Assembly: GCF_016900355.1 (NCBI RefSeq)
Contig: NZ_JACJKA010000021.1
Span: 1-59,705, forward strand
Direction: 5' to 3'
DNA: 59,705 nucleotides
From: Bacteroides mediterraneensis
GTDB taxonomy: Bacteria > Bacteroidota > Bacteroidia > Bacteroidales > Bacteroidaceae
The notes below the pieces were generated by a model. It made no database searches. It had not been told where the DNA came from and worked only from the letters and a program-made list of their open reading frames with translations. Positions 19,980-29,077 of this stretch are shown piece by piece (position 1 is the stretch's first letter; every line of letters begins with the position of its first letter). A program made the translations under genes and the position numbers.

Positions 19980-20105
19980 AAACGCAAGTGCGTTTCAAGG
20001 AAAACGCTTTGACGTTTGAGACAAAACGCAAGGACGTTTTACCTGAAACGCACTTGCGTTTTGGTTTAAACGTACTTGTGTTTCAGTCCAAACGCACTTG
20101 CGTTT
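19980..20105. repeat. Array A: six 16-bp imperfect palindromes at exact 22-bp period
   Basis: The units start at 19980, 20002, 20024, 20046, 20068 and 20090, each 22 bases apart. Each is AAACGnnnnnnnCGTTT-like. The first is AAACGCAAGTGCGTTT; the fourth and sixth are AAACGCACTTGCGTTT, which is its exact reverse complement; the third is AAACGCAAGGACGTTT. The six-base spacers (such as CAAGGA, GAGACA, TACCTG) vary more than the cores. The first three units tend to carry the AAG centre and the last three the CTT centre, so the array has dyad symmetry around 20042. It fills the gap between the PBP gene and the pgk promoter, the only notable content of 19946-20178. A related array lies at 47382-47507. 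Confidence 0.9.
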
Positions 20106-20178
20106 TTTAACGACCTTCAAAACAGCCTTTAAGTATGCAAAAATCTACCCCTTATTCTTTCTTTTTTATTTTTTTTCT

Positions 20179-20186
20179 TACCTTTG
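20179..20186 (+). promoter_or_regulatory. -7 element of the pgk promoter
   Basis: TACCTTTG matches the TAnnTTTG consensus and is preceded by a T-rich tract. It lies about 70 bases before the pgk ATG, giving an AT-rich leader of about 60 bases, common for highly expressed Bacteroides genes. Confidence 0.6.
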
Positions 20187-20255
20187 CGGTGCATCCTTAC
20201 AAGGGGTGTCTGTAACAACAGAAACACTTTAAACATAAAAATATTAGAGATTATG

Positions 20256-21509
20256 ATGACTATTGACAAATTCAACTTTGCCGGCAAAAAGGCAATCGTT
20301 CGTGTGGACTTCAATGTACCTTTGAACGAAGAAGGTAAAATTACTGACGATACTCGTATCCGTGGTGCACTGCCTACTTTGAAAAAAATCTTGGCAGACG
20401 GTGGTGCTTTGATTATCATGTCACACATGGGTAAACCAAAAGGCAAAGTAAACGCTAAATATTCTTTGAGCCAGATTGTAGACGCTGTAGCTGCTGCACT
20501 GGGTACTCCGGTAAAATTTGCTCCGGACTGCGCAAAAGCTCAGGACGCTGCTGCTGCCTTGAAACCGGGTGAAGTATTGTTGCTGGAAAACCTGCGTTTC
20601 TATCCTGAAGAAGAAGGCAAACCGGTAGGTATCGAAAAAGAAGATCCTGCATACGAAGATGCAAAGAAAGAAATGAAAGCTCGTCAGAAAGAATTCGCCA
20701 AGACTTTGGCTTCTTACGCTGACTGCTACGTAATGGATGCATTCGGTACTGCTCACCGTAAACACGCTTCTACAGCTGTAATCGCTGACTACTTCGATGC
20801 AGACCACAAGATGCTGGGTTACCTGATGGAAAAAGAAGTAAAAGCTGTTGACAACGTATTGAAAGACATCAAACGTCCGTTCACTGCCATCATGGGTGGT
20901 TCTAAAGTTTCTACTAAGATCGGTATCATCGAAAACTTGATGGACAAGGTAGACAACCTGATTCTGTGCGGTGGTATGGCATTCACTTTCGCTAAAGCTC
21001 AGGGTGGTCACATCGGTAACTCACTGGTAGAAGATGACAAACTGGATCTGGCTTTGGACATCATTGCTAAAGCTAAAGCTAAAGGTGTAAACTTGGTATT
21101 AGGTTGCGACTGCATCGCTGCCGACAAGTTCGCTAACGACGCCAACACTCAGGTTTGCGACGACAAGAACATTCCTGACGGATGGATGGGTCTGGATGCA
21201 GGTCCTAAGACTCGCGAAGAATTCAAACAGGCCATCAAGGGTGCTAAGACTATCCTGTGGAACGGTCCTGCCGGTGTATTCGAATTCGACAACTTCGCCG
21301 GTGGTTCTAAGGCTATCGCTGAAGCAATCGCTGAAGCAACTAAAGAAGGTGCCTTCTCACTAATCGGTGGTGGTGACTCTGTAGCTTGCATCAACAAGTT
21401 CGGTATGGCTGACCAGGTATCTTACATCTCTACTGGTGGTGGTGCTTTGCTGGAAGCTATCGAAGGTAAAGTTCTTCCGGGTATCGCTGCAATCCGCGGT
21501 GACAAATAA
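20256..21509 (+). CDS. pgk: Phosphoglycerate kinase
   Basis: The glycolytic enzyme transferring phosphate from 1,3-bisphosphoglycerate to ADP. 417 residues, the usual bacterial length. Conserved segments include VRVDFNVPL (N-terminal substrate site), [32 protein letters not shown] and the C-terminal nucleotide-site GGGDS. The frame opens at 20184, but the ATG at 20256 (or the adjacent one at 20253) fits the family N-terminus and lies downstream of the promoter. Codon use is strongly biased (for example GGT, GCT, CGT, AAA), unlike most neighbours, which indicates high expression. A terminator follows. Confidence 0.97.
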   Translation: MTIDKFNFAGKKAIVRVDFNVPLNEEGKITDDTRIRGALPTLKKILADGGALIIMSHMGKPKGKVNAKYSLSQIVDAVAAALGTPVKFAPDCAKAQDAAAALKPGEVLLLENLRFYPEEEGKPVGIEKEDPAYEDAKKEMKARQKEFAKTLASYADCYVMDAFGTAHRKHASTAVIADYFDADHKMLGYLMEKEVKAVDNVLKDIKRPFTAIMGGSKVSTKIGIIENLMDKVDNLILCGGMAFTFAKAQGGHIGNSLVEDDKLDLALDIIAKAKAKGVNLVLGCDCIAADKFANDANTQVCDDKNIPDGWMGLDAGPKTREEFKQAIKGAKTILWNGPAGVFEFDNFAGGSKAIAEAIAEATKEGAFSLIGGGDSVACINKFGMADQVSYISTGGGALLEAIEGKVLPGIAAIRGDK

Positions 21510-21540
21510 AGATTCGTCTTTATAATGTAATATAACCCAA

Positions 21541-21573
21541 GGCATGGCTTTAAAAGCCATGCCTTTTTATTTT
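21541..21573 (+). terminator. Terminator of pgk
   Basis: The perfect stem GGCATGGCTTT / AAAGCCATGCC is followed by TTTTTATTTT, 32 bases after the pgk stop. Confidence 0.9.
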
Positions 21574-21655
21574 CCCCAACGACGAAACCCTCCACATTAT
21601 TTTGATAAGAAATTGTTTTTTACGAAATTTGTCCCTCATACCCAACGAAAACATT

Positions 21656-24600
21656 ATGCACAAATTTCTATATATCGTCTGCCTGCTGTTGTCTGTCACA
21701 TTCACACAGATGAAAGCACAGATATTCCAATACATTGGTATAGACGACGGACTGAGCAGTCGCCGGGTGCTTTCTCTCCAACAAGGGGAACACGACTACA
21801 TATGGATTCTCACCCACAAGGGCATCGACCGCTACAACGGAAAACAATTCACCCACTATCCTCTTATCAAGAATGGAACAACCATCAGTTGTTTCCCCAA
21901 CCTGAACACCCTTAAAACAGACAAGGACCAGCAATTGTGGGAAATCGGAAAAGACGGTCTGGTCTTCAGTCTGGACGAAGCACAAGATTCTTTCCAGCTG
22001 ATGTTCGACCTTCATCAGCAATTTCCTGAAACACAAAACATCCCGGTAACATGTACTTACATGGATGAAGAAAAAAATATCTGGTTCTGCACCGAAAAGA
22101 GTCTGTATGTCTACAACGGTACTAACCGGAAAAGCCATAAAATCGGCCAAAAGATTCCAGGAAAAGTGACGTGCATGATACAGGCTCACGGAAACAAATA
22201 TTTTATTGCCAACGAAGAGCATCTGTATTCTGCTACCTTTCATAATGGATTGCTGGAAAACATCCAGAAGGTAAATATTCCCCCCATCCATATCATTGAC
22301 TACATTTACTATCACAAACCGACAAAAAAGCTCATTATCAATGCCTTGCTCGACAAGTTATTCATCTATACTCCCACCACTGGAGAACTGACTGACTTAG
22401 GAAATCATCTGAAAGACATCGGGGTAAACACCATTATACCCAACCGGGAAAATTCGGAAGAGGTATTCATTGCCACTGACGGAGACGGTGTCTACAAACT
22501 CAATATTCCCCAGAAGCGTCTCTCTCATTTCCTTCAGGAGGACAATGAGAGTCTGAACAAGATGAACGGCAACATTATCAAGGATATCTACATGGACCGT
22601 ACCAACCGGATATGGAACGTGCTTTATCCCATCGGCATTACCATCTACTCAGAAAGATATCCCCAATACCAATGGTATAAGCATGCCCCCAACAATCCCA
22701 ATACCTTGTCCAACGACTGTGTAAACGGAATCATGGAAGACTCAGACGGCGATATCTGGTATGCTACCTGCAACGGAGTGAGTTGCTTCAACTCCCGTGA
22801 AAAAAGATGGAAAAATTATTGCACGTCAGATGAACTCCCCAACTATGAGAATCATATCTTTCTGTCACTCTGTGAAGTAAAGCCGGGAATCATACTGGCC
22901 GGAGGCTATATGTCTGGTATTTTCCTTATAGAAAAGAAAACGGGCAAAGCTACCTTCCATCAACAAGGAGAATCCCCCATCAGAGAAACGCCCGACAAAT
23001 ATATCCGTGGAATCATCGTAGACAAACAGGGGGTGGTATGGAGTGGAGGTTTCTACAGCCTGAAAGGATTCAATCCTCGCACCGCTGAAAAACAGGAATA
23101 CAATTCTCCCTATCCCATTACATTCCTACAGGAGAAAGACGAAAACTCTTTATGGGTAGGAAGCATCCATGGATTATATGTGTTCGACAAGAAACAGAAA
23201 CGGCTCCTGCCTTATCAAGGAAAGGAAGAAATTGGCTGTGTGAATGCCATATACCATACCTCCGACTTGCGAAAAACGTATGTGGGCACTTACGGAAATG
23301 GCCTGTTTATCATTGACAACCAAACAAAAGAAATCACCCATTGTGTGGCCAACAACAGTGGATTGCTGACCAATAACATTTACAGCATTGTACCCGACAA
23401 AAACGAAAATCTGTTTTTAGGGACAGAAAACGGCTTATCTTTCTATAAGCCTAAAGACCACACGTTTACCAACTGGACCCGGGAACAAGGACTCTTAGCC
23501 TCCAACTTCAATTCTACCGCCGGCCTTCACACACGCGACGGCCGTCTTATCTTCGGGAGCAATGAAGGGGTAATCATCTTACCGGACAGTCTGGAACTGC
23601 CCTCCAGCTTCTCCAGCCACATGGTGTTCTCCAACCTGAACATCATGTACCATCCTGTACACCCCATGGAACCCCACTCACCGCTGAAGAAGATTTTGGA
23701 TGAAACCAACTTCATCCAGCTGGAATACGACCAGAACACATTTTCGATGGAAGTGTCGTCCATCAACTTTGACAATCCTTCAAGCATCCTGTACAGCTGG
23801 AAACTGGAAGGATTCTATGACGAGTGGACGCCTCCTACCCACAATGGCACCATTCGTTATACCAATCTCTCACCGGGGAACTATACCTTGAAAGTACGTT
23901 CCATCCTGCTCGACAACCAACAGGTACTGGAAGAAAGAGAAATCGGTATTTTAGTAGAACGTCCTTTCTGGCTGACGTTCTGGGCCTTCATGCTCTATGC
24001 TTTGCTGATTGCCGGGGCAGCGTATGCCTTCCTCCGATACCAAATTATCAAACGTGAGCGGAAAACCTCGGAAGAGAAAATCAATTTCTTTACACATGCC
24101 GCACACGACATCCGTACTCCCTTGACCATGATCAAAGGCCCATTGGGCGAAGTCATGGAAAAAGAGAAACTGAGTGAAAACGGCAAAAAGAACCTCCAGC
24201 TGGCCATGGAAAGCACGGAAAACCTGGCGGAACTGGCCGACAACCTGATTAATTTCCAGAAAGAGGAACTCTATTCCTCACAGACCATTGTCACCGAACA
24301 TGAACTGAACCATTACCTGAGCAACTACTTGCATCAGTTTGAAAGTTTTGCCCAACAAAAAAACATCCAACTTTCGTACGAGAGTACTTTTGACCACCTT
24401 TCGGCCTGGATTGACGTAAGCAAAATGGACTCCATTCTGCGCAACCTACTGTCGAATGCCCTCAAATACACCCCGTCGGGAGGAAAGGTTTCCATGAAAG
24501 CAGATGCCAACAAAAACAACTGGATGCTGACCATCTCGGATACAGGAATTGGCATGAACAAGGAAGAGCAGAAAAAACTTTTCAAGTACTTGTTCCGAGG

Positions 24601-25642
24601 ACATAATGCGGCCAATCAGACCAATACCGGATGTGGCATCGGCATGCTGCTGACTTACCGCCTGATTGAAAACCACGAAGGAAAAATTACTTTTCAAAGT
24701 ACGGAAAACGTGGGAACCAGCTTCCAGTTAACTTTCCCTATACGGAGCAAAAACTATCAGTACAAGGACACAGACCAAAAAGTGGAGACCAATACCGCCC
24801 CTGTCGCCTCTCTTCAGGTAACTAACCAGGTGACTTCTTCACAAGACACACCGCCGACTACACAAACGGATGAGAAGAAACCATTGATACTGGTCGTGGA
24901 AGACAATGCCTCCTTGCGCGCCTTCATCCAGCAAAGCCTGTCGGATACATATCAGACAGAAGGAGTGGAAAACGGAAAAGAGGCCATCGACTTTGTGCAA
25001 ACGAAACAGCCCGACCTGATTCTGTCGGACATCATGATGCCCGTCATGGATGGAAGAGAAATGTGTCAACGGTTGAAAGGAAACATGGAAACCAGTCACA
25101 TCCCTATCATCCTGCTCACCGCTTTAGGCGACAAGGAACATATTCTGGAAGGACTGGAAATCAAGGCCGACCAGTATCTGGTGAAACCCTTTGACGTACA
25201 TATCCTGAAGGCGACCATCCACACCCTGATTGAAAACCGGAAAATGATTCGCAACCGTTTCCGGTCGGCAGTTACCGCATTGCCGGAGGAGAGCGAAACC
25301 CACATCGAGCTGCCTACCAGCCTGGATGATGAATTCATTCAGAAAGTAACCGAACTGGTTAAAGAGGGACTGGGTAAGAACTTCAATGTAGACACATTAT
25401 GCGCCTCCGTCAACATGAGCCGCACCAGTTTCTACAACAAAATCAAAGCCCTGACCGGTATTGCCCCGGCAGAATTCATCCGGAATATCCGCATGCAGGA
25501 AGCAGCCCTGATGCTGAAAAGCCAGCGTTATACCGTAGCAGAAGTATCTGACAAAATGGGGTTTGCTGATCCGAAATACTTTACGGACACCTTCAAGAAA
25601 TTTTACGGTGTACCGCCCAGCACTTACATGAAGAAAAATTAA
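21656..25642 (+). CDS. Hybrid two-component system regulator (HTCS: sensor kinase, receiver and AraC output in one protein)
   Basis: 1328 residues from the ATG at 21656, chosen because it gives a signal peptide (about 21 residues). The order is: periplasmic two-component propeller repeats (about 25-690), Y_Y_Y Ig-like domain (about 695-760), one membrane helix (about 770-795), HisKA with the phospho-His in HAAHDIRTP (about 814), HATPase with N-box LRNLLSNALKY (about 927) and GIGMN, receiver with phospho-Asp in LSDIMMPVMDG (about 1124), and AraC-type DNA-binding domain (about 1225-1328). All key residues are present. HTCS proteins normally sense glycan fragments and activate polysaccharide loci, but no susC/susD or glycosidase is next to it. 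The next gene, a chromate transporter, starts 13 bases later. Confidence 0.93.
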   Translation: MHKFLYIVCLLLSVTFTQMKAQIFQYIGIDDGLSSRRVLSLQQGEHDYIWILTHKGIDRYNGKQFTHYPLIKNGTTISCFPNLNTLKTDKDQQLWEIGKDGLVFSLDEAQDSFQLMFDLHQQFPETQNIPVTCTYMDEEKNIWFCTEKSLYVYNGTNRKSHKIGQKIPGKVTCMIQAHGNKYFIANEEHLYSATFHNGLLENIQKVNIPPIHIIDYIYYHKPTKKLIINALLDKLFIYTPTTGELTDLGNHLKDIGVNTIIPNRENSEEVFIATDGDGVYKLNIPQKRLSHFLQEDNESLNKMNGNIIKDIYMDRTNRIWNVLYPIGITIYSERYPQYQWYKHAPNNPNTLSNDCVNGIMEDSDGDIWYATCNGVSCFNSREKRWKNYCTSDELPNYENHIFLSLCEVKPGIILAGGYMSGIFLIEKKTGKATFHQQGESPIRETPDKYIRGIIVDKQGVVWSGGFYSLKGFNPRTAEKQEYNSPYPITFLQEKDENSLWVGSIHGLYVFDKKQKRLLPYQGKEEIGCVNAIYHTSDLRKTYVGTYGNGLFIIDNQTKEITHCVANNSGLLTNNIYSIVPDKNENLFLGTENGLSFYKPKDHTFTNWTREQGLLASNFNSTAGLHTRDGRLIFGSNEGVIILPDSLELPSSFSSHMVFSNLNIMYHPVHPMEPHSPLKKILDETNFIQLEYDQNTFSMEVSSINFDNPSSILYSWKLEGFYDEWTPPTHNGTIRYTNLSPGNYTLKVRSILLDNQQVLEEREIGILVERPFWLTFWAFMLYALLIAGAAYAFLRYQIIKRERKTSEEKINFFTHAAHDIRTPLTMIKGPLGEVMEKEKLSENGKKNLQLAMESTENLAELADNLINFQKEELYSSQTIVTEHELNHYLSNYLHQFESFAQQKNIQLSYESTFDHLSAWIDVSKMDSILRNLLSNALKYTPSGGKVSMKADANKNNWMLTISDTGIGMNKEEQKKLFKYLFRGHNAANQTNTGCGIGMLLTYRLIENHEGKITFQSTENVGTSFQLTFPIRSKNYQYKDTDQKVETNTAPVASLQVTNQVTSSQDTPPTTQTDEKKPLILVVEDNASLRAFIQQSLSDTYQTEGVENGKEAIDFVQTKQPDLILSDIMMPVMDGREMCQRLKGNMETSHIPIILLTALGDKEHILEGLEIKADQYLVKPFDVHILKATIHTLIENRKMIRNRFRSAVTALPEESETHIELPTSLDDEFIQKVTELVKEGLGKNFNVDTLCASVNMSRTSFYNKIKALTGIAPAEFIRNIRMQEAALMLKSQRYTVAEVSDKMGFADPKYFTDTFKKFYGVPPSTYMKKN

Positions 25643-25655
25643 AAAGACAAATGAT

Positions 25656-26198
25656 ATGAATTTTTATTTAAGATCGTTCCTAATTTTTTTCCGTATCGGT
25701 GTCTTCACCATCGGTGGAGGCTATGCCATGGTTCCACTGATTGAGGCCGACCTGGTAGACAAACGGAAATGGATTGGCAAAGAAGACTTTCTGGATCTGA
25801 TGGCCTTGGCCCAAACCGTTCCTGGTATCTTTGCCGTCAACATAGCCATATTCATCGGCTATAAGCTCAAAGGGTTCTGGGGAGCTTTCTGGATGGCATT
25901 GGGCACCATCCTTCCCTCGTTTCTCATCATCCTGGCCATTGCCCTTTTCTTCCGGCAATTCCAGCATGTAGAAGCAGTGGAACACGTTTTCAAGGGAATC
26001 CGTCCTGCTGTAGTGGCCCTGATTGCCGCCCCTACCTTCAAAATGGCCAAGTCAGCTCGTATCAATCGGTATAACATTTGGATTCCAGTAGTTTCTGCAC
26101 TGCTGATATGGCTTTTGGGGTTCTCACCCATCTATGTCATTATTCTCAGCGGACTGGGGGGCTATCTCTACGGACGCTATCAGAAGAAATATAACTAA
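25656..26198 (+). CDS. Chromate transporter family protein, first half-size subunit
   Basis: A membrane protein of 180 residues with a single CHR domain. The start FFRIGVFTIGGGYAMVPLIE and the middle QTVPGIFAVNIAIFIGYKLKG are family signatures. Short ChrA proteins function as pairs with opposite topology. It is encoded 13 bases after the hybrid regulator and 18 bases before the second subunit, so all three are probably one operon. The family exports chromate in characterised cases; the natural substrate in a gut anaerobe is unclear and may be another oxyanion. Confidence 0.85.
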   Translation: MNFYLRSFLIFFRIGVFTIGGGYAMVPLIEADLVDKRKWIGKEDFLDLMALAQTVPGIFAVNIAIFIGYKLKGFWGAFWMALGTILPSFLIILAIALFFRQFQHVEAVEHVFKGIRPAVVALIAAPTFKMAKSARINRYNIWIPVVSALLIWLLGFSPIYVIILSGLGGYLYGRYQKKYN

Positions 26199-26216
26199 CG
26201 TATAAAAACCAACACT

Positions 26217-26786
26217 ATGGCACTATTATTACTGAAACTATTCTATACATTCTTCAAGATAGGCTTATTCGGATTCGGTGGCGGTTATGCCATGATTTCC
26301 ATGATTCAGGGAGAAGTAGTGACACGCTACGGCTGGCTCAGCACTTCTGACTTCACCGACATTATTGCCATCAGTCAGATGACCCCCGGCCCTATCGGAA
26401 TCAACTCCGCCACTTATGTAGGCTATACGGCCATGGTCAATGCGGGTTACTCACACTACATAGGCATTTTAGGGTCGACCGTGGCCACTCTTTCCGTTGT
26501 GTTGCCCTCCTTTATTCTCATGGTTTTTATCAGCCGCTTTTTTCTGAAATATCAGCGACACCCAGCTGTGGAAGCCGTATTCAAAGGACTTCGTCCGGGA
26601 GTAGTGGGTTTGCTGGCCGCTGCCGCACTGGTACTGATGAACGGAGAGAACTTCGGAACGGATACTTACCAAATCGTAATCAGTATCCTGCTCTTTATAG
26701 CCGCCTTCATCGCTTCACACCGCTACAAGATGAATCCGATTCTCCTGATTATCTGTAGTGGCGTATTAGGATATTTTCTATACTAA
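26217..26786 (+). CDS. Chromate transporter family protein, second half-size subunit
   Basis: A membrane protein of 189 residues with a single CHR domain (FKIGLFGFGGGYAMISMIQ, SQMTPGPIGINSATYVGY). It is related to, but clearly different from, the preceding subunit, as expected for a heteromeric pair. The stop lies 3 bases from the convergent ParB-like gene, with no terminator visible between them. Confidence 0.85.
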   Translation: MALLLLKLFYTFFKIGLFGFGGGYAMISMIQGEVVTRYGWLSTSDFTDIIAISQMTPGPIGINSATYVGYTAMVNAGYSHYIGILGSTVATLSVVLPSFILMVFISRFFLKYQRHPAVEAVFKGLRPGVVGLLAAAALVLMNGENFGTDTYQIVISILLFIAAFIASHRYKMNPILLIICSGVLGYFLY

Positions 26787-26789
26787 GGT

Positions 26790-27335
26790 TCAATCCTCCC
26801 CGTCCCTCGGCTCCATAGTCTGAGGAGCTGGGATGGAAAAATCACGGTCGGCAAACAGAGAAGCCAATCCGGAAATCTGTTTCAGGCGGAGAAGTTCATC
26901 CTTATCCATTCCAATGTTCTTCATAATCCAGTTATCTGACATACCGGCTTTTGTCAGTTCTGCGACGATATGCGTCATCAGTCCAATGTCATGAGAACCT
27001 CTTGCCCGGTTATGGCGAATGGTAGAACCCATCCGGTGCGACAAGTCCTTATCGATGACCACTACCGGCAACATTCCTTTTTCCCGCTCATAAATCCGTT
27101 TGGATGTTTTCAGCACCTGATAACGGTGAAAGCCGTCCACAATAATATATTTATCATTCTCCTTGTCATAATAACAGACACAAGGCATGGTAAATCCATC
27201 CTCCCAAATGGATAATTCCAACAATTTCATCTCGGGAGGTGCTACCACGTTCGGATTATAATCATTGGCATATACTTTCTCAACCGGTACTGCTTTCACA
27301 TTGTACACCGGACTTTTTGTTTCTTTCAATTCCAT
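26790..27335 (-). CDS. ParB N-terminal domain protein, IbrB-like
   Basis: 181 residues. A ParB/Srx-fold nuclease-like domain (residues about 10-105) with the motif IIVDGFHRYQVLK corresponds to the ParB GEHRYRA box and is followed by HRMGSTIRHNRARG. A helical C-terminal part (about 110-160) resembles a short HTH-like segment. There is no partition ParA nearby. It overlaps the PAPS-reductase-like gene by 10 bases, the same pairing as IbrB with IbrA in E. coli, where the pair affects expression of Ig-binding proteins. The molecular activity is not established. Confidence 0.75.
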   Translation of the reverse strand: MELKETKSPVYNVKAVPVEKVYANDYNPNVVAPPEMKLLELSIWEDGFTMPCVCYYDKENDKYIIVDGFHRYQVLKTSKRIYEREKGMLPVVVIDKDLSHRMGSTIRHNRARGSHDIGLMTHIVAELTKAGMSDNWIMKNIGMDKDELLRLKQISGLASLFADRDFSIPAPQTMEPRDGED

Positions 27336-28618
27336 ATCTTCTTATATTGTTGTAAAATATAATCTTTCATTTTCTTTTCTTCCTTGCTCACCGCAAATCC
27401 CATGTATTTGCAGGCATAGTCATTACGCAGAATACACAGACACATGCGTTTATAAGTGGGAATTTCCCGAAACTCCGGAATATCAATGTCGTCAAGGTAT
27501 TCCATCATGACCGGATGTTTCGTCGTTTTATAATTGCTCTTGTTCCGGACTGTTATCGGAATATTCATCGCTTCCAGCTTAGCGATGGTTTCATCGCTCA
27601 GACAGCCTCCTTTCGTTCTCCAGAACTTGATGCTGGTTTGCAATTTACTCAGATAACCTCTTTTAGTCTCTTCCGGAAGCGTAGAAAGCAGAAATTCCAT
27701 AAACGACTTCCATGTATGCCCTTCCGGTAACTTAATGCCTCCATACCCCATCGCGCGTGTTCCTCCATAAAGTGCAGAAAAATTGACTCCATTCACACGT
27801 CCAACCATCTTTCCCCACGTGTCAGGCTCAATGACCTTATATAAATGCAGGCTTTCAATCGCTTCACCGATAAACGGACTGGCTACCCGCTGTCGTTCCA
27901 GATTCACCCCCGCATAATAATAAAGGTCATACAAACGGTTGTAATCCCATCCAAACTTACCATTCGCCGTCCACACATCTGTAGTTTTCCAATCATAAAT
28001 GGGATAAAGGTTATACACATCATTGGCAATCTTAGAACTCCAAATAAATTTATGATAAAGCTGCTGCTTCAATCCTCCATAAATTGTTCGCCAACGATTA
28101 TAACTTTCCTGCGTACGAATCCCTACCAAACAGGCTGTACGCACAGCATGTTTCTTTTCATGCAGCCAAGCTGCAAAACGCAGCTGGAACTCATAATCCC
28201 ACATATTGTCATGAAAGAAAGAAAAATCACTGGCCTTCATGACTCCCTTCGGCATATCGCGCACCCAAAGCTCCCGATATTTTTCATCCCATGGACGCCA
28301 GTAATGTTGATACATGGAAGTGCAGGTCCTCACCTTGAAAGGTACACAGATACGATATACTTCAAGTATATCTTTATTTTTCGCTAAAATCCGGTTGACA
28401 AACTCAATCGTATGGGTATACTGCACCTCATAATCCATAAAAAACACCCCTAATTTTCGATCCAGCTTATTTCGGCGAATGTAGTCAATGCATAAATTGA
28501 GCAGCACTCCGCTGTCTTTCCCTCCGGAAAAAGAGACATACACATTATCAAATTCCTTAAACAGAACCGACAAACGTTCCTGCGTCAGTTCATACACGTT
28601 CTTTTCCGTTTTTTCCAT
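27326..28618 (-). CDS. Phosphoadenosine phosphosulfate reductase-like protein with DUF3440, IbrA-like
   Basis: 430 residues. The N-terminal adenine-nucleotide alpha-hydrolase domain has the PP-loop YVSFSGGKDSGVLLNL (about residues 28-43), implying ATP binding and adenylyl-type chemistry. The C-terminal part (about 190-410) is DUF3440-like. No Cys pair typical of an assimilatory sulfate reductase is obvious, and no cys genes are nearby, so a nucleic-acid or regulatory role is more likely than sulfate assimilation. It overlaps both the acetyltransferase-like gene upstream (29 bases) and the ParB-like gene downstream (10 bases). Confidence 0.78.
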   Translation of the reverse strand: MEKTEKNVYELTQERLSVLFKEFDNVYVSFSGGKDSGVLLNLCIDYIRRNKLDRKLGVFFMDYEVQYTHTIEFVNRILAKNKDILEVYRICVPFKVRTCTSMYQHYWRPWDEKYRELWVRDMPKGVMKASDFSFFHDNMWDYEFQLRFAAWLHEKKHAVRTACLVGIRTQESYNRWRTIYGGLKQQLYHKFIWSSKIANDVYNLYPIYDWKTTDVWTANGKFGWDYNRLYDLYYYAGVNLERQRVASPFIGEAIESLHLYKVIEPDTWGKMVGRVNGVNFSALYGGTRAMGYGGIKLPEGHTWKSFMEFLLSTLPEETKRGYLSKLQTSIKFWRTKGGCLSDETIAKLEAMNIPITVRNKSNYKTTKHPVMMEYLDDIDIPEFREIPTYKRMCLCILRNDYACKYMGFAVSKEEKKMKDYILQQYKKIWN

Positions 28619-29012
28619 CCTTTCTTTTTAGTTTAAGGTAAGTACTCCAAATACGTTCCACTTCAAACCCCTGCTCAAAGAAATACAACTCATGGCCTTT
28701 TTGCACCACAGCTTCCAACGTCTTATCTACATCCTTAAATTCATCGACCACGGCTTCCAACAAACTCACAAAAGTATCTTCTTCATTGTTTGCCACATAA
28801 TAGTTATTAATGACCCATGTTTTTTTCCGTATCTCCACCGGAAAAAATCCCACCACTTTTTTCTGTACGAAAGCCACAAACCATACAAATGACTCACTGG
28901 TCTTAAACGGATAGTTATGATTGTATTTGATGACTTCCGGATTCATCACCAAAGGCGCAACACATTTGTATAACTCCGGCGATGTGCCAGCCATTTTGAT
29001 TGTATTCACCAT
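28590..29012 (-). CDS. GNAT-like protein heading the IbrA/IbrB-like cassette
   Basis: 140 residues. Sheet-and-helix spacing and the segment WFVAFVQKKVVGFFPVEIRKK...VINNYYVANNEEDTFVSLLEAVVDEF resemble a compact N-acetyltransferase, with a C-terminal FFEQGFEVERIWSTYLKLKRK like the last GNAT strands. The acetyl-CoA loop (Q/RxxGxG/A) is not clear, so it may be a degenerate or acyl-binding relative. It is translationally linked to the PAPS-like gene by a 29-base overlap and has its own promoter at 29036-29043. Function unknown. Confidence 0.55.
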   Translation of the reverse strand: MVNTIKMAGTSPELYKCVAPLVMNPEVIKYNHNYPFKTSESFVWFVAFVQKKVVGFFPVEIRKKTWVINNYYVANNEEDTFVSLLEAVVDEFKDVDKTLEAVVQKGHELYFFEQGFEVERIWSTYLKLKRKDGKNGKERV

Positions 29013-29035
29013 AATTTTTCTGCTATCGATACAAG

Positions 29036-29043
29036 CAAAAATA
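29036..29043 (-). promoter_or_regulatory. -7 element for the GNAT-like/IbrA-like/IbrB-like cassette
   Basis: On the minus strand the sequence reads TATTTTTG, a TAnnTTTG match 23 bases before the start. It suggests the cassette is transcribed on its own rather than only by read-through from the B12 operon. Confidence 0.5.
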
Positions 29044-29077
29044 AGGAATTTCTTTCAAAAAACTTGATTTCAAGCAA

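Noticed and set aside
19980..20105. CRISPR array
   Set aside because: The repeated unit is 16 bp and the spacers are only 6 bp, far below CRISPR sizes. Units are imperfect and occur in both orientations, and no cas genes are present.
21656..26786. Polysaccharide utilisation locus
   Set aside because: Only the HTCS regulator is present. There is no SusC/SusD pair, sulfatase or glycoside hydrolase within the window.
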